DNA from: Methylotenera_A sp040387095
GTDB lineage: Bacteria > Pseudomonadota > Gammaproteobacteria > Burkholderiales > Methylophilaceae
Assembly (NCBI GenBank): GCA_040387095.1
Contig: JAZKEJ010000001.1
Coordinates: forward strand, 1-6,584
Direction: 5' to 3'
DNA: 6,584 nucleotides
Shown piece after piece: positions 1 to 5,183 of this stretch; position 1 is the stretch's first letter, and every line of letters starts with the position of its first letter. Position numbers and translations under genes: made by a program. Below the pieces are notes generated by a model. It worked only from the letters and a program-made list of their open reading frames with translations. It ran no database searches and was not told the origin of the DNA.

Positions 1-185
1 TGATGAGAGGATTTGCCATTTGGGTCTTTATAACGTAAGTAATATGTACCGTAGCAGTTGCTTGCGCTGCGCACTTCTACGTATAGCCCGCTACGCTCAT
101 CACTTACAAATTCAATACGCTGCACGCCCTCTGGACAAACGAGTTGGTTATCAATAAATTGCTGAGTTAATTTTACAATTGCCAT
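1..185 (-). CDS. Tyrosine-recombinase integrase, N-terminal fragment (cut by window edge)
   Basis: Partial gene: 61 codons from ATG at 185 run off the left edge without a stop. The visible part matches the arm-type DNA-binding domain found at the N-terminus of many phage and island integrases: an opening MAIVKLTQQFID, then GLYVEVR (residues 33-39) and YYLRYKDPNGK (48-58), which corresponds to the usual 'GL.LRV...G...W.LRYR..G' pattern. In the family this domain binds arm sites near attP, and the catalytic R-H-R-Y residues lie further on, here outside the window. The start is set by AAGGAG at 193-198, seven bases upstream. It is transcribed away from the replication genes, so the attachment site is probably off the left edge. 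Family assignment is fairly sure; activity cannot be judged. Confidence 0.82.
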   Translation of the reverse strand, partial: MAIVKLTQQFIDNQLVCPEGVQRIEFVSDERSGLYVEVRSASNCYGTYYLRYKDPNGKSSH

Positions 186-192
186 AGGTAAG

Positions 193-198
193 CTCCTT
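193..198 (-). promoter_or_regulatory. Ribosome binding site of the integrase gene
   Basis: AAGGAG on the minus strand, seven bases before the ATG at 185. It fixes the start of a gene that is otherwise cut by the window edge. Confidence 0.75.
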
Positions 199-238
199 AA
201 AGAAAATAAATAATAAATTTGAAAAATATATTGAATTC

Positions 239-279
239 CCCGCCAATCCAAAACAACTGAACTTGGCGGGTTATTTTTT
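239..279 (+). terminator. Hairpin with T-run, terminator-like in the + direction
   Basis: CCCGCCAA (239-246) pairs perfectly with TTGGCGGG (263-270) around a 16-base loop, followed by TTATTTTTT (271-279) on the plus strand. It sits 41-72 bases beyond the stop of the helicase-like gene, between that gene and the integrase. The T-run is on the plus strand, although all recognisable genes are on the minus strand. On the minus strand the stem is followed by GGAATTC and only a diffuse T-rich stretch. It may therefore stop antisense transcription, act in both directions, or be a protein-binding site upstream of the integrase. Confidence 0.5.
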
Positions 280-310
280 GCGGTGGTTAGGGACTAAGCT
301 AAAATGCCCG

Positions 311-1765
311 CTAATCCGCAACACTGTCGTTTTGGACGGGATATGAGCGTTGCGGCGTTGCGTCATTAATGACGTAAAATTCAGGTTGCGAAACTGCCGC
401 AACGTCACTTGCTATATCTTTGTTCAAATCTGGGGATTCGATGCCCAGTTGCGGCACATCGGGTTGAGAGTTTAGATACCGCGCAAACACATCATTGAAC
501 TGTGCAGTATCAAAGCCTTTAGGCGTGCTATAAGGCCCCATACGCACCGTTTTAGAGCTAATACCATATGCCGATAACAGTTTGGCTAACTGACGAGGTG
601 AAAACTGCTTGCCACGGTTATAAGTCGCCCATGGCTTTTCTTCATCTAGTATGAGTGCATCGATTAAATCCGACGTGCTAATTTTATCGATACGTTTTGA
701 TTCAAAAACATATTGAATGTCTGCAAGTAATTGATTCCCCATACTTACCGACTGCTCGCCCGCAATAGATAGTGCTTGAGCAGCGTTGGTTGCGCGTATT
801 AACCATTCTTCACCGGCGCAGGCGGCGATTGCCAGCATAGGTTGCCAATTGTCCTGGTCGCGATCGCTTAACGTTTCAGGCAAGCTAGGGCGTGCATATT
901 TAACTCGCTGGCCATAATCCTCAGCAAAGCGTGCCAGCTTAGAAGTAATATCGCCGAATAGCAGACGATCAGCATGACGTAAACGACTAACGCTTTCAGT
1001 CGCCATCTTGCGACGTAAATTGAATATAATGCCCCGGCTCATTGTTGCGTCTGGTAAATGCTTTTCTAACGCAATACCGGCAATGGCTTTTGCACTAAAC
1101 ACTGAAAACATGCGCGGCTCAAAGCTGTCACCTGCAGCCTCACTTCGCAAGACATATCCACCACGCAGATACCCAGCATTAACCATACCCTGCAGTTCAG
1201 CATTGTCTTTAAAAAAGGTGTCAGCTTCATCAACTAATATTGTAGGTGACCACTTTTCAACTGCCCTAAATATAGCGGATGAAGATGCATTAGATGCTGG
1301 TAATGGCCGGTATGACATATAGCCAATCACGGTAAGTAATTGTGTTTTGCCACAAGCCTTTTCAGGCGCATTAATAATAGCTAATGGCGCTAAGTCAATG
1401 TGCGGTATAACCCAAGTAAGTACTATCCACAGAGCAACCGCATCGGCTTGTTCTGGCTCCAGCACGATATAGTTTCTAATCATGCGTGAAATTTCGTTTA
1501 ACAGATTTGAAGGGTCTACCTGCTCATGAAAAGGCTCGACAGTATCGAAAGGTAAATTGCTTACCTCACTATCGTCGGTTTTAATTTTCTTCACTTCTGC
1601 ATCTAAAACTGTGGTGCGCCAGCCTAATTGCTTTGCTTGCTCTATACGAATAGACTCGTAGTCAAGGGGAGACAGAGCCGCTAAATTGGTTAATATTTCG
1701 GCAATATTAATTATTGAAGAAGTAGCATCACTTGATGTTAATGCTTTAGCGATAGTTTTAGTCAT
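311..1765 (-). CDS. DUF3631-type helicase-like ATPase, replication protein
   Basis: A 484-residue P-loop ATPase, probably the helicase partner of the upstream primase. Visible parts: an N-terminal segment 'LSPLDYESIRIEQAKQLGW..TVLDAEV' (31-58) typical of mobile-element primase/helicase proteins; Walker A APEKACGKT (133-141, K140 and T141); Walker B TILVDEAD (175-182, D179/E180); a sensor-like FSVFSAKAIAGI (220-231); arginines near 244-252 that could be arginine fingers; then a DUF3631-like C-terminal half (about 255-440). The last 45 residues look poorly ordered, and their codons hold a dense repeat cluster (317-453). ATG at 1765 overlaps the primase stop as TAATG, which suggests coupled translation. 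I see no toprim or primase domain here, so it probably unwinds DNA rather than priming. The ATPase call is firm; the exact role is inferred. Confidence 0.85.
   Translation of the reverse strand: MTKTIAKALTSSDATSSIINIAEILTNLAALSPLDYESIRIEQAKQLGWRTTVLDAEVKKIKTDDSEVSNLPFDTVEPFHEQVDPSNLLNEISRMIRNYIVLEPEQADAVALWIVLTWVIPHIDLAPLAIINAPEKACGKTQLLTVIGYMSYRPLPASNASSSAIFRAVEKWSPTILVDEADTFFKDNAELQGMVNAGYLRGGYVLRSEAAGDSFEPRMFSVFSAKAIAGIALEKHLPDATMSRGIIFNLRRKMATESVSRLRHADRLLFGDITSKLARFAEDYGQRVKYARPSLPETLSDRDQDNWQPMLAIAACAGEEWLIRATNAAQALSIAGEQSVSMGNQLLADIQYVFESKRIDKISTSDLIDALILDEEKPWATYNRGKQFSPRQLAKLLSAYGISSKTVRMGPYSTPKGFDTAQFNDVFARYLNSQPDVPQLGIESPDLNKDIASDVAAVSQPEFYVINDATPQRSYPVQNDSVAD
317..453. repeat. Cluster of six GTTGCG motifs in the 3' end of the helicase gene
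   Basis: GTTGCG occurs at 349, 357, 385 and 448 on the plus strand and as CGCAAC at 317 and 398. The copies at 347-362 form a perfect tandem pair of the octamer GCGTTGCG. A random 6-mer would be expected on either strand well under once in 137 bases. The 9-mer GCGTTGCGG (347-355) recurs on the minus strand at 3232-3240 in the control region above the primase gene. The cluster lies inside coding sequence, so codon choice could explain part of it. It may be a set of protein-binding sites (iterons or integrase/excisionase arms). Confidence 0.5.
361..374. repeat. Perfect 14-bp palindrome CGTCATTAATGACG
   Basis: The 14 bases are exactly self-complementary and sit in the middle of the GTTGCG cluster, overlapping by two bases the second copy of the tandem octamer. 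They encode part of the variable tail of the helicase-like protein (VIND). The size and symmetry suit an operator for a dimeric DNA-binding protein, but chance cannot be excluded for one copy. Confidence 0.5.
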
Positions 1766-2907
1766 TATTGACCGCCTTCGTTTGCAACAACTTGAAACGA
1801 ATCTTCATCCCAGCCTAACCAGCCAACTTCTTTCGCATCACGATAAATAGAGCCAAGTGTTGTTACCAGTTGGTCAGTAGGCTTTTCATTTAAAAAGCGA
1901 TACCAAACCGCATCAAATACGTCTTTGCCTCTTTTGCCATTACCAGTACAAGTAAACCATGCCTTTGATTGTTTACCTTGTAATTCGCCACTACTCCATG
2001 ATTTTGCAAGCTCAAACAAGGCCACACCATAGTCTCCGTGATCCCGGGCTGCTCTAGCCATTGGTGCAATACGATAGAGCTTCCACGTTCTTTCGTCACA
2101 GTCAGGCTCAAGCATAGCTAGTGCAGAAGCCAGAGAATCTAAATTTGGTGGCCCAAATTTTTGGAATCTTGTACCAGTGAAATCAACTTGAATAGCATTG
2201 TTTGGTACGCTCGTAAGTGAATAGCTACAAAATTTGTTGTAAGCTGCGTCAATTGACGCAAACATGGCTAAGTGATTGATAGGCTCTTCAGCTTTATACT
2301 CAAGTGTGACCAATCTTGGAGGACTATATTTGTAATTTAAAGTGCCGGGAACACGTAATACACTTGCAATGTCAGCAGTACGTGAGTGATCAACCAGAAA
2401 GACACGTGCTCTAGAAAGCGCTTTTAATTTCTTAGCATACGTTTGCCATGTAGCACGTTCAACGAAAGAGTCGAATGCCCAATAAACGTGTAAACCACTA
2501 CCACTAAAAACGATATGAGTTGCGTAAGGTATTCCGGTATCTTGGCAAAATTGCTCCAACTCTTTAACAGCAGCGATTTCAGTTTCATAACCAATACCAG
2601 CAAGTGCTTTATTTTTACCACAGTCTATATCAAAGAATAAGCAACTTGCGCCAGCTGCATTTGATGCTTCGCGATTGTTTGTAGTGATGAATTCAGCGCA
2701 TGCAAAGTAAGCTTCATTACCTTGTTTTGATACTGCTGTAGTAAGTCTAGTGGCCTCAGTAAAGCCGGTAACAGGGATGTTATTGAAAGTGTGATTTGCT
2801 CTATCATACGAGCAGATTTGGTGATGGAGATTTGATGATGGCCAAACAGATGCAAACAATGCATTAGCTTGGCTAGAGTTACGGGGGTTTAATACAGGTG
2901 CGTGCAT
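1765..2907 (-). CDS. Archaeo-eukaryotic-type (PrimPol-like) DNA primase
   Basis: A 380-residue primase that should make primers for copying the element. Hallmarks of the AEP fold are visible in order: FFDIDCG with the metal-binding D93 and D95; SGSGLHVYW with H140 (the sxH motif); and VDHSRTADIASVLRVPGTLNYK (172-193), supplying the third acidic residue (D173 or D179) and the strongly conserved RVPGT.N.K end. A C-terminal helical part (about 240-340, with W and G positions such as WKLYRIAPMARAARDHG) resembles PriCT-type domains. The start is placed at ATG 2907 because TAGGAT (2913-2918) lies just upstream with a six-base gap; a TTG at 2913 would leave no spacing. It is the first gene of a two-gene operon with the helicase-like ATPase. 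Confidence 0.88.
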   Translation of the reverse strand: MHAPVLNPRNSSQANALFASVWPSSNLHHQICSYDRANHTFNNIPVTGFTEATRLTTAVSKQGNEAYFACAEFITTNNREASNAAGASCLFFDIDCGKNKALAGIGYETEIAAVKELEQFCQDTGIPYATHIVFSGSGLHVYWAFDSFVERATWQTYAKKLKALSRARVFLVDHSRTADIASVLRVPGTLNYKYSPPRLVTLEYKAEEPINHLAMFASIDAAYNKFCSYSLTSVPNNAIQVDFTGTRFQKFGPPNLDSLASALAMLEPDCDERTWKLYRIAPMARAARDHGDYGVALFELAKSWSSGELQGKQSKAWFTCTGNGKRGKDVFDAVWYRFLNEKPTDQLVTTLGSIYRDAKEVGWLGWDEDSFQVVANEGGQ

Positions 2908-2934
2908 AACCAATCCTAAAAAGTAAGTTAAATT

Positions 2935-2955
2935 CCACCGTGCTTTGCACAGTGG
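2935..2955 (-). repeat. Short strong hairpin just upstream of the primase ribosome binding site
   Basis: On the minus strand CCACTGTGC and GCACGGTGG pair over nine positions (one is G-U in RNA) around an AAA loop. It lies in the predicted leader, 17 bases before the TAGGAT ribosome binding site. The wobble pair works as minus-strand RNA but would be a C-A mismatch in the other strand, which fits a structure formed in the primase mRNA. No T-run follows, so it is not a classical terminator. Confidence 0.45.
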
Positions 2956-3048
2956 TTCTATATGCCTCTAGAATCTTAATTTTTAGTTTCAGTTGCAGCT
3001 TTTTAATGGTCTGCTATTGGTGACCGCATAAAATCAACCAATTTCCAT

Positions 3049-3070
3049 GTGAGTAAAATTTCTTACTCGC
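3049..3070. repeat. Inverted repeat at the predicted transcription start
   Basis: GTGAGTAA and TTACTCGC (with one G-T pair) flank a six-base centre. The repeat begins only a few bases below the -10 box of the promoter at 3075-3103 and so covers the predicted transcription start and first transcribed bases. That position suits a repressor operator or a 5'-end stabilising hairpin. A looser ATTGGT...ACCAAT pair follows at 3016-3042. Confidence 0.4.
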
Positions 3071-3074
3071 CCGC

Positions 3075-3103
3075 ATGATAATGCGATTTTTTGTAGCCGT
3101 CAA
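3075..3103 (-). promoter_or_regulatory. Sigma70-like promoter of the primase-helicase operon
   Basis: On the minus strand TTGACG (3098-3103) is followed after exactly 17 bases by TATCAT (3075-3080), each one mismatch from consensus (TTGACA, TATAAT). Transcription would start near 3068, giving a leader of about 160 bases before the primase ATG at 2907. The -10 box lies inside the small palindrome CGCAT-TATC-ATGCG (3072-3085), and another inverted repeat starts directly below, so repression at this promoter is plausible. Confidence 0.62.
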
Positions 3104-3151
3104 CCGTATATTTCATGCCCTACATAAGCGGCAAAAAACCACCGATTTTGT

Positions 3152-3167
3152 CCGCCACACCGCCACA
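3152..3167. repeat. Tandem octamer CCGCCACA x2
   Basis: Two perfect head-to-tail copies of CCGCCACA at 3152-3159 and 3160-3167 (TGTGGCGG on the minus strand), about 50 bases upstream of the -35 box of the primase promoter. They could be binding sites for a replication or regulatory protein. Two copies only, so modest evidence. Confidence 0.4.
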
Positions 3168-3191
3168 TCGAGCATTGGCAAGGGATCCAAT

Positions 3192-3288
3192 GTTGCGAAT
3201 ATGTTTAACCTTTCCGAAACGCTTTTTATATCCGCAACGCCAGACCCCATGCCCGTATTGACTCTTAAACATTTGTTGCACCGTTGCG
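3192..3288. repeat. Three GTTGCG/CGCAAC motifs in the control region
   Basis: GTTGCG at 3192-3197, CGCAAC at 3233-3238 and GTTGCG at 3283-3288, spaced about 40 and 50 bases apart. The first two form an imperfect inverted repeat of about 11 bases (GTTGCG-a-ATAT against ATAT-c-CGCAAC). The middle one is part of the 9-mer GCGTTGCGG also present at 347-355. They may be iteron-like sites, but the cores are short. Confidence 0.38.
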
Positions 3289-3294
3289 AAAAAA

Positions 3295-3594
3295 TTAGCT
3301 ACCTACCGCTTTAATCACCCCTTGCGGTTTGTGGTATTGGATATTACCAAGTGAATCAGTTTGGTAAATTTTCCCGTCTTTAATCTGATACTGCTGTTTA
3401 TGGTATTGCTTATTGCCAATGGCATCTGTCTCAATAATACGGCCATTTTTGTTAATCACAACAGACGGCTTGTGATATTGAATGTTTCCAGTCGAATCTT
3501 GTTGATAGATTTTGGTTTCTTCAGCAGACACATTCAACATAAATATAAAGCAGCCACATACGGCTAAAATTTTATGTAAGCCTATACTTTTCAT
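3295..3594 (-). CDS. Small exported protein built of three tandem repeats
   Basis: A 99-residue protein of unknown function. Residues 1-24 form a signal peptide: basic start, hydrophobic core (ILAVCGCFIFML), then a signal peptidase I-type site VSA/EE at 24/25. The rest is three units of about 24 residues (28-51, 52-74, 75-98) with the pattern (K/R)I...D..GN.QYHK....I...G, somewhat like YD/RHS repeats but shorter. The mature protein is almost only repeats, so it is probably periplasmic or secreted. A lipobox is not convincing, since the cysteines at 13 and 15 lack the usual preceding residues. ATG at 3594 is preferred over GTG at 3600 because AAAGGG ends five bases before it. It starts 15 bases after the ardB stop and is probably cotranscribed with it. 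No clear terminator follows. Confidence 0.72.
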   Translation of the reverse strand: MKSIGLHKILAVCGCFIFMLNVSAEETKIYQQDSTGNIQYHKPSVVINKNGRIIETDAIGNKQYHKQQYQIKDGKIYQTDSLGNIQYHKPQGVIKAVGS

Positions 3595-3609
3595 ATACAC
3601 CCTTTCTTA

Positions 3610-4026
3610 TTAATCAATTGCACCAAGAATCTTTAATACCTCCTGATGCTCCAGCATATATGCACGTAAACAGTGGTAATGATTAGTGCATAGTTCAGCA
3701 AAAGCTAAATTACTGCCAAACGACAAATGACTGTATGCATATAAGCAAGCTGTAATGCCCAGTGCATCCGCTGAAAATTTACCTTTATAACCATTGTCGC
3801 AGCTGACCTTATATATATCATCAGAACAAGATGCCATGTAAAAGCCGCCATTGCTTAAAGAATAAAACTCCCAATAAGCCCCAATGTATTCAGATGCAAT
3901 ATTGCCAGCAATTGAATAAACAGCAGGCTCGATATTAAGCGAAAAACGAATACCAAATAAATTAGCGGTATGTTGAACACGTTGTTTGTCGCTGACTTGG
4001 TGACGGCTAATAGTTGATAGTGTCAT
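3610..4026 (-). CDS. ardB: ArdB/KlcA-family antirestriction protein
   Basis: A 138-residue protein recognisable along its whole length: LFGIRF (23-28), YWEFYSLSNGGFYMA (51-65), FSADALGITACLYAYSHL (84-101), HYHCLRAYMLEHQEV (116-130) and the terminal AID. Length and motif order fit the family. ArdB/KlcA proteins are carried by plasmids and islands and block type I restriction-modification enzymes in the cell, without the DNA-mimicking acidity of ArdA. The job here is probably to protect the element just after entry into a new host. ATG at 4026 has AAGGAG (4033-4038) six bases upstream. The exported repeat protein follows closely. Family call very sure; klcA would be an equally valid symbol. Confidence 0.92.
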   Translation of the reverse strand: MTLSTISRHQVSDKQRVQHTANLFGIRFSLNIEPAVYSIAGNIASEYIGAYWEFYSLSNGGFYMASCSDDIYKVSCDNGYKGKFSADALGITACLYAYSHLSFGSNLAFAELCTNHYHCLRAYMLEHQEVLKILGAID

Positions 4027-4073
4027 GTGTAACTCCTTGAAATTATATTTAGGTGCACCCCCACCCCCACTAG

Positions 4074-4182
4074 CTACAGACGTGCAAACTCATCCGCATA
4101 GACCCGGATAGCTTTTTGGACTTCTGCGTTTTGGTGGTAGGTGGGAGTGGGTGGATTAGGGAAAAACGTCTGAGCGTTGCAC
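4074..4182 (-). other. Open tail of a minus-strand frame between ardB and the 166-residue gene, possible gene remnant
   Basis: In this gap one minus frame stays open and ends at TAG 4074 with a natural-looking peptide (YHQNAEVQKAIRVYADEFARL, 21 residues long in total length of the readable end). It continues upstream only by overlapping the 166-residue gene in another frame, with no ribosome binding site at its internal ATG (4280). It could be the displaced C-terminus of a once longer gene or chance. The stretch also has C-rich sequence at 4056-4070 and partly complementary G-rich sequence at 4133-4154. Confidence 0.22.
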
Positions 4183-4683
4183 TCAGTTATGAGGAGTTGG
4201 ATTGGTCGTTTCAATATGTTCAATGACCCTTGCCTGCGCCCATAAATGCTTAGGTACGTAATAAACAGGGCCACCTGCATTGTTCCAACACATTAAAAAC
4301 ATTACCCACTGCGGGTCGTCAATGCTTTCAGGTAAAAATTCGCATGCGTCCCATGACATTGCAATATCGGTTACATTAGGCCAGTTTCCATCATGTGCTT
4401 CAGCCCACTCAAAGTCACAGCCAAGGATTTGCAAAAGGTCTAATTCCACCTCACAGATATAAACGTACCCGCCTAAGCAAAAGTTAAAGTCTTGTGTGGC
4501 TTCCGGTTGTAGCTGTAACAAATCAATATCTTCTTGAGTAATTTCTAATGCATTGCTTACTGATAAGTTTGTGTTTTCGGAAATACCTAACAACACAGCG
4601 GCCTGTTCCTGCAACAACCTAAAACTAAGCTTATTTAGCTTGTAGTGCAGAAAGGCTTCATTGAAGCAATGAATCTTGATCAT
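4183..4683 (-). CDS. Hypothetical protein, 166 residues, unknown family
   Basis: I do not recognise a named family. The protein is soluble and acidic, with no signal or membrane segment. The first third is helical (LNKLSFRLLQEQAAVLLG). The middle and end are rich in tryptophan and acidic residues: DFEWAEAHDGNWPN (about 103-116), SWDACEFLPESIDDPQW and MFLMCWNNAGGPVYYVPKHLW (about 122-160). The GGPVYYVP stretch looks like a conserved core. CAGGAG just before ATG 4683 supports the start, which follows directly on the stop codon of a 40-residue ORF, so translation is probably coupled. Next to ardB in a mobile element it is a candidate anti-defence or accessory protein, but that is inference from position only. 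Confidence 0.75.
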   Translation of the reverse strand: MIKIHCFNEAFLHYKLNKLSFRLLQEQAAVLLGISENTNLSVSNALEITQEDIDLLQLQPEATQDFNFCLGGYVYICEVELDLLQILGCDFEWAEAHDGNWPNVTDIAMSWDACEFLPESIDDPQWVMFLMCWNNAGGPVYYVPKHLWAQARVIEHIETTNPTPHN

Positions 4684-4806
4684 CTAAGTCTCCTGATTGG
4701 TAGTAATGAATGCGAATTGTTGATTGATTGCACAGGCTAAAGCTTCATCGGGTAAGTCCCAAGTAAGTACAGTTTCAATGGCTTCTAGGTAATGTTGGTG
4801 GTACAT
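4684..4806 (-). CDS. Small ORF of 40 residues, abutting the 166-residue gene
   Basis: ATG at 4806, stop TAG at 4684-4686, with the next gene's ATG in the following bases (TAGATG). The peptide begins MYHQHYLEAIETVLTW and continues DLPDEALACAINQQ, a natural-looking amphipathic acidic sequence that resembles short conserved hypothetical proteins of proteobacterial islands; that resemblance is from memory and unchecked. An AAAAGGA lies about nine bases upstream. It overlaps the end of the membrane-protein gene by 32 bases in another frame. Tight packing on both sides supports a real gene in an operon with its neighbours. Function unknown. Confidence 0.6.
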   Translation of the reverse strand: MYHQHYLEAIETVLTWDLPDEALACAINQQFAFITTNQET

Positions 4807-4984
4807 AGTGTTTAGTCCTTTTATGTTTGTAACGGTTAATGAAGTAGGTTGCGATTGCTGCGATGGTGATAAAGGTGAGTGGGAATGCTAGAAATAAAAC
4901 GATGAATAAAAAGATGCCGAATTTCCGTGTAGCATCAGATAACAGGCATGCAAAAGTAATCACAGTTAATGTGATGAATTCCAT
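4775..4984 (-). CDS. Small inner-membrane protein
   Basis: A 69-residue protein with a short hydrophobic stretch at 3-15 and a long one at about 22-49 (FGIFLFIVLFLAF...IAAIATYFI), followed by a basic tail (NRYKHKRTKHY) that should stay in the cytoplasm by the positive-inside rule. ATG 4984 has GGAG (4991-4994) six bases upstream. The gene's end overlaps the start of the 40-residue ORF, so they are likely cotranscribed. No family recognised. Confidence 0.62.
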   Translation of the reverse strand: MEFITLTVITFACLLSDATRKFGIFLFIVLFLAFPLTFITIAAIATYFINRYKHKRTKHYVPPTLPRSH

Positions 4985-5183
4985 AAGTAGCTCCGGATTG
5001 GTTATAAATTAGGTAAGAATTTGAAATTTGGGTCGGTATAAGCTCGGTATAACTGGTTTGCTTCATTGCGAAGCGGAAAGACCCTGTCTGGCTTGGTGTT
5101 ATGGCTAGGTGATTTTTAAGAACAGCGGACTTCTACTACATCGGAGTGATTTTTTGAGGTTTATGGATTACTTGAAATTGGCG
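4985..5183. other. Intergenic region with tandem direct repeats
   Basis: About 200 bases between the membrane-protein gene and the stop of the 162-residue gene. It holds the ribosome binding site of the membrane-protein gene, the repeat pair at 5033-5052 and a small inverted repeat GCTTC-ATTGC-GAAGC (5063-5077). I see no clear terminator for the upstream gene and no promoter better than AT-rich background. A 43-codon minus frame from 5071 lacks a ribosome binding site. Confidence 0.4.
5033..5052. repeat. Two direct repeats of TCGGTATAA, one helical turn apart
   Basis: TCGGTATAA at 5033-5041 and 5044-5052 (TTATACCGA on the minus strand), an 11-base period. Identical sites on the same face of the helix upstream of a gene (49-68 bases before ATG 4984) are typical of activator or repressor binding. 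Two copies only. Confidence 0.45.

Larger units (their letters stand above)
2908..3294. other. Non-coding control region above the primase operon, candidate origin
   Basis: About 390 bases with no gene I can support. From left to right it holds the primase ribosome binding site, three inverted repeats in the probable 5' leader (2935-2955, 3016-3042, 3049-3070), a sigma70-like promoter (3075-3103), a tandem octamer (3152-3167) and three GTTGCG/CGCAAC motifs (3192-3288). Placement directly in front of a primase-helicase pair is where satellites and plasmids often keep an origin or the operator of the replication genes. No convincing DnaA box was seen. A plus-strand 79-codon frame here has no ribosome binding site and runs across the promoter and repeats, so I treat it as chance. 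Confidence 0.5.

Noticed and set aside
199..262. Integrase promoter TTGGAT-17-TATTTT
   Set aside because: Only three and four matches to consensus in a very AT-rich stretch; not distinguishable from background.
1423..1431. CTATCCACA, one mismatch from a DnaA box
   Set aside because: A single copy inside the helicase coding sequence, far from the repeat-rich control region.
3072..3092. Plus-strand terminator: CGCAT-GATA-ATGCG followed by ATTTTTT
   Set aside because: The stem is only five pairs and no plus-strand gene precedes it; the palindrome is better explained by the -10 region of the minus-strand promoter.
3075..3314. Plus-strand 79-codon open frame
   Set aside because: It has no ribosome binding site, runs over the promoter and repeats and the end of the repeat-protein gene, and its peptide has no recognisable feature.
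3295..3332. Terminator at the end of the repeat-protein gene (ACCGC...GCGGT then TTTTTT)
   Set aside because: The five-pair stem has a 14-base loop and the T-run begins more than ten bases after it.
4042..4047. Perfect TATAAT (-10 box) before ardB
   Set aside because: Transcription from it would start inside the ribosome binding site of ardB, and the -35 position holds GTGGGG.
4054..4155. G-quadruplex or large hairpin from the C-rich and G-rich tracts
   Set aside because: The arms match only with several mismatches over a long loop, and the G-runs are mostly two bases long.
5001..5006. TATAAC as -10 box for the small membrane-protein gene
   Set aside because: The start would fall on the GGAG ribosome binding site and there is no -35 match 17 bases upstream.
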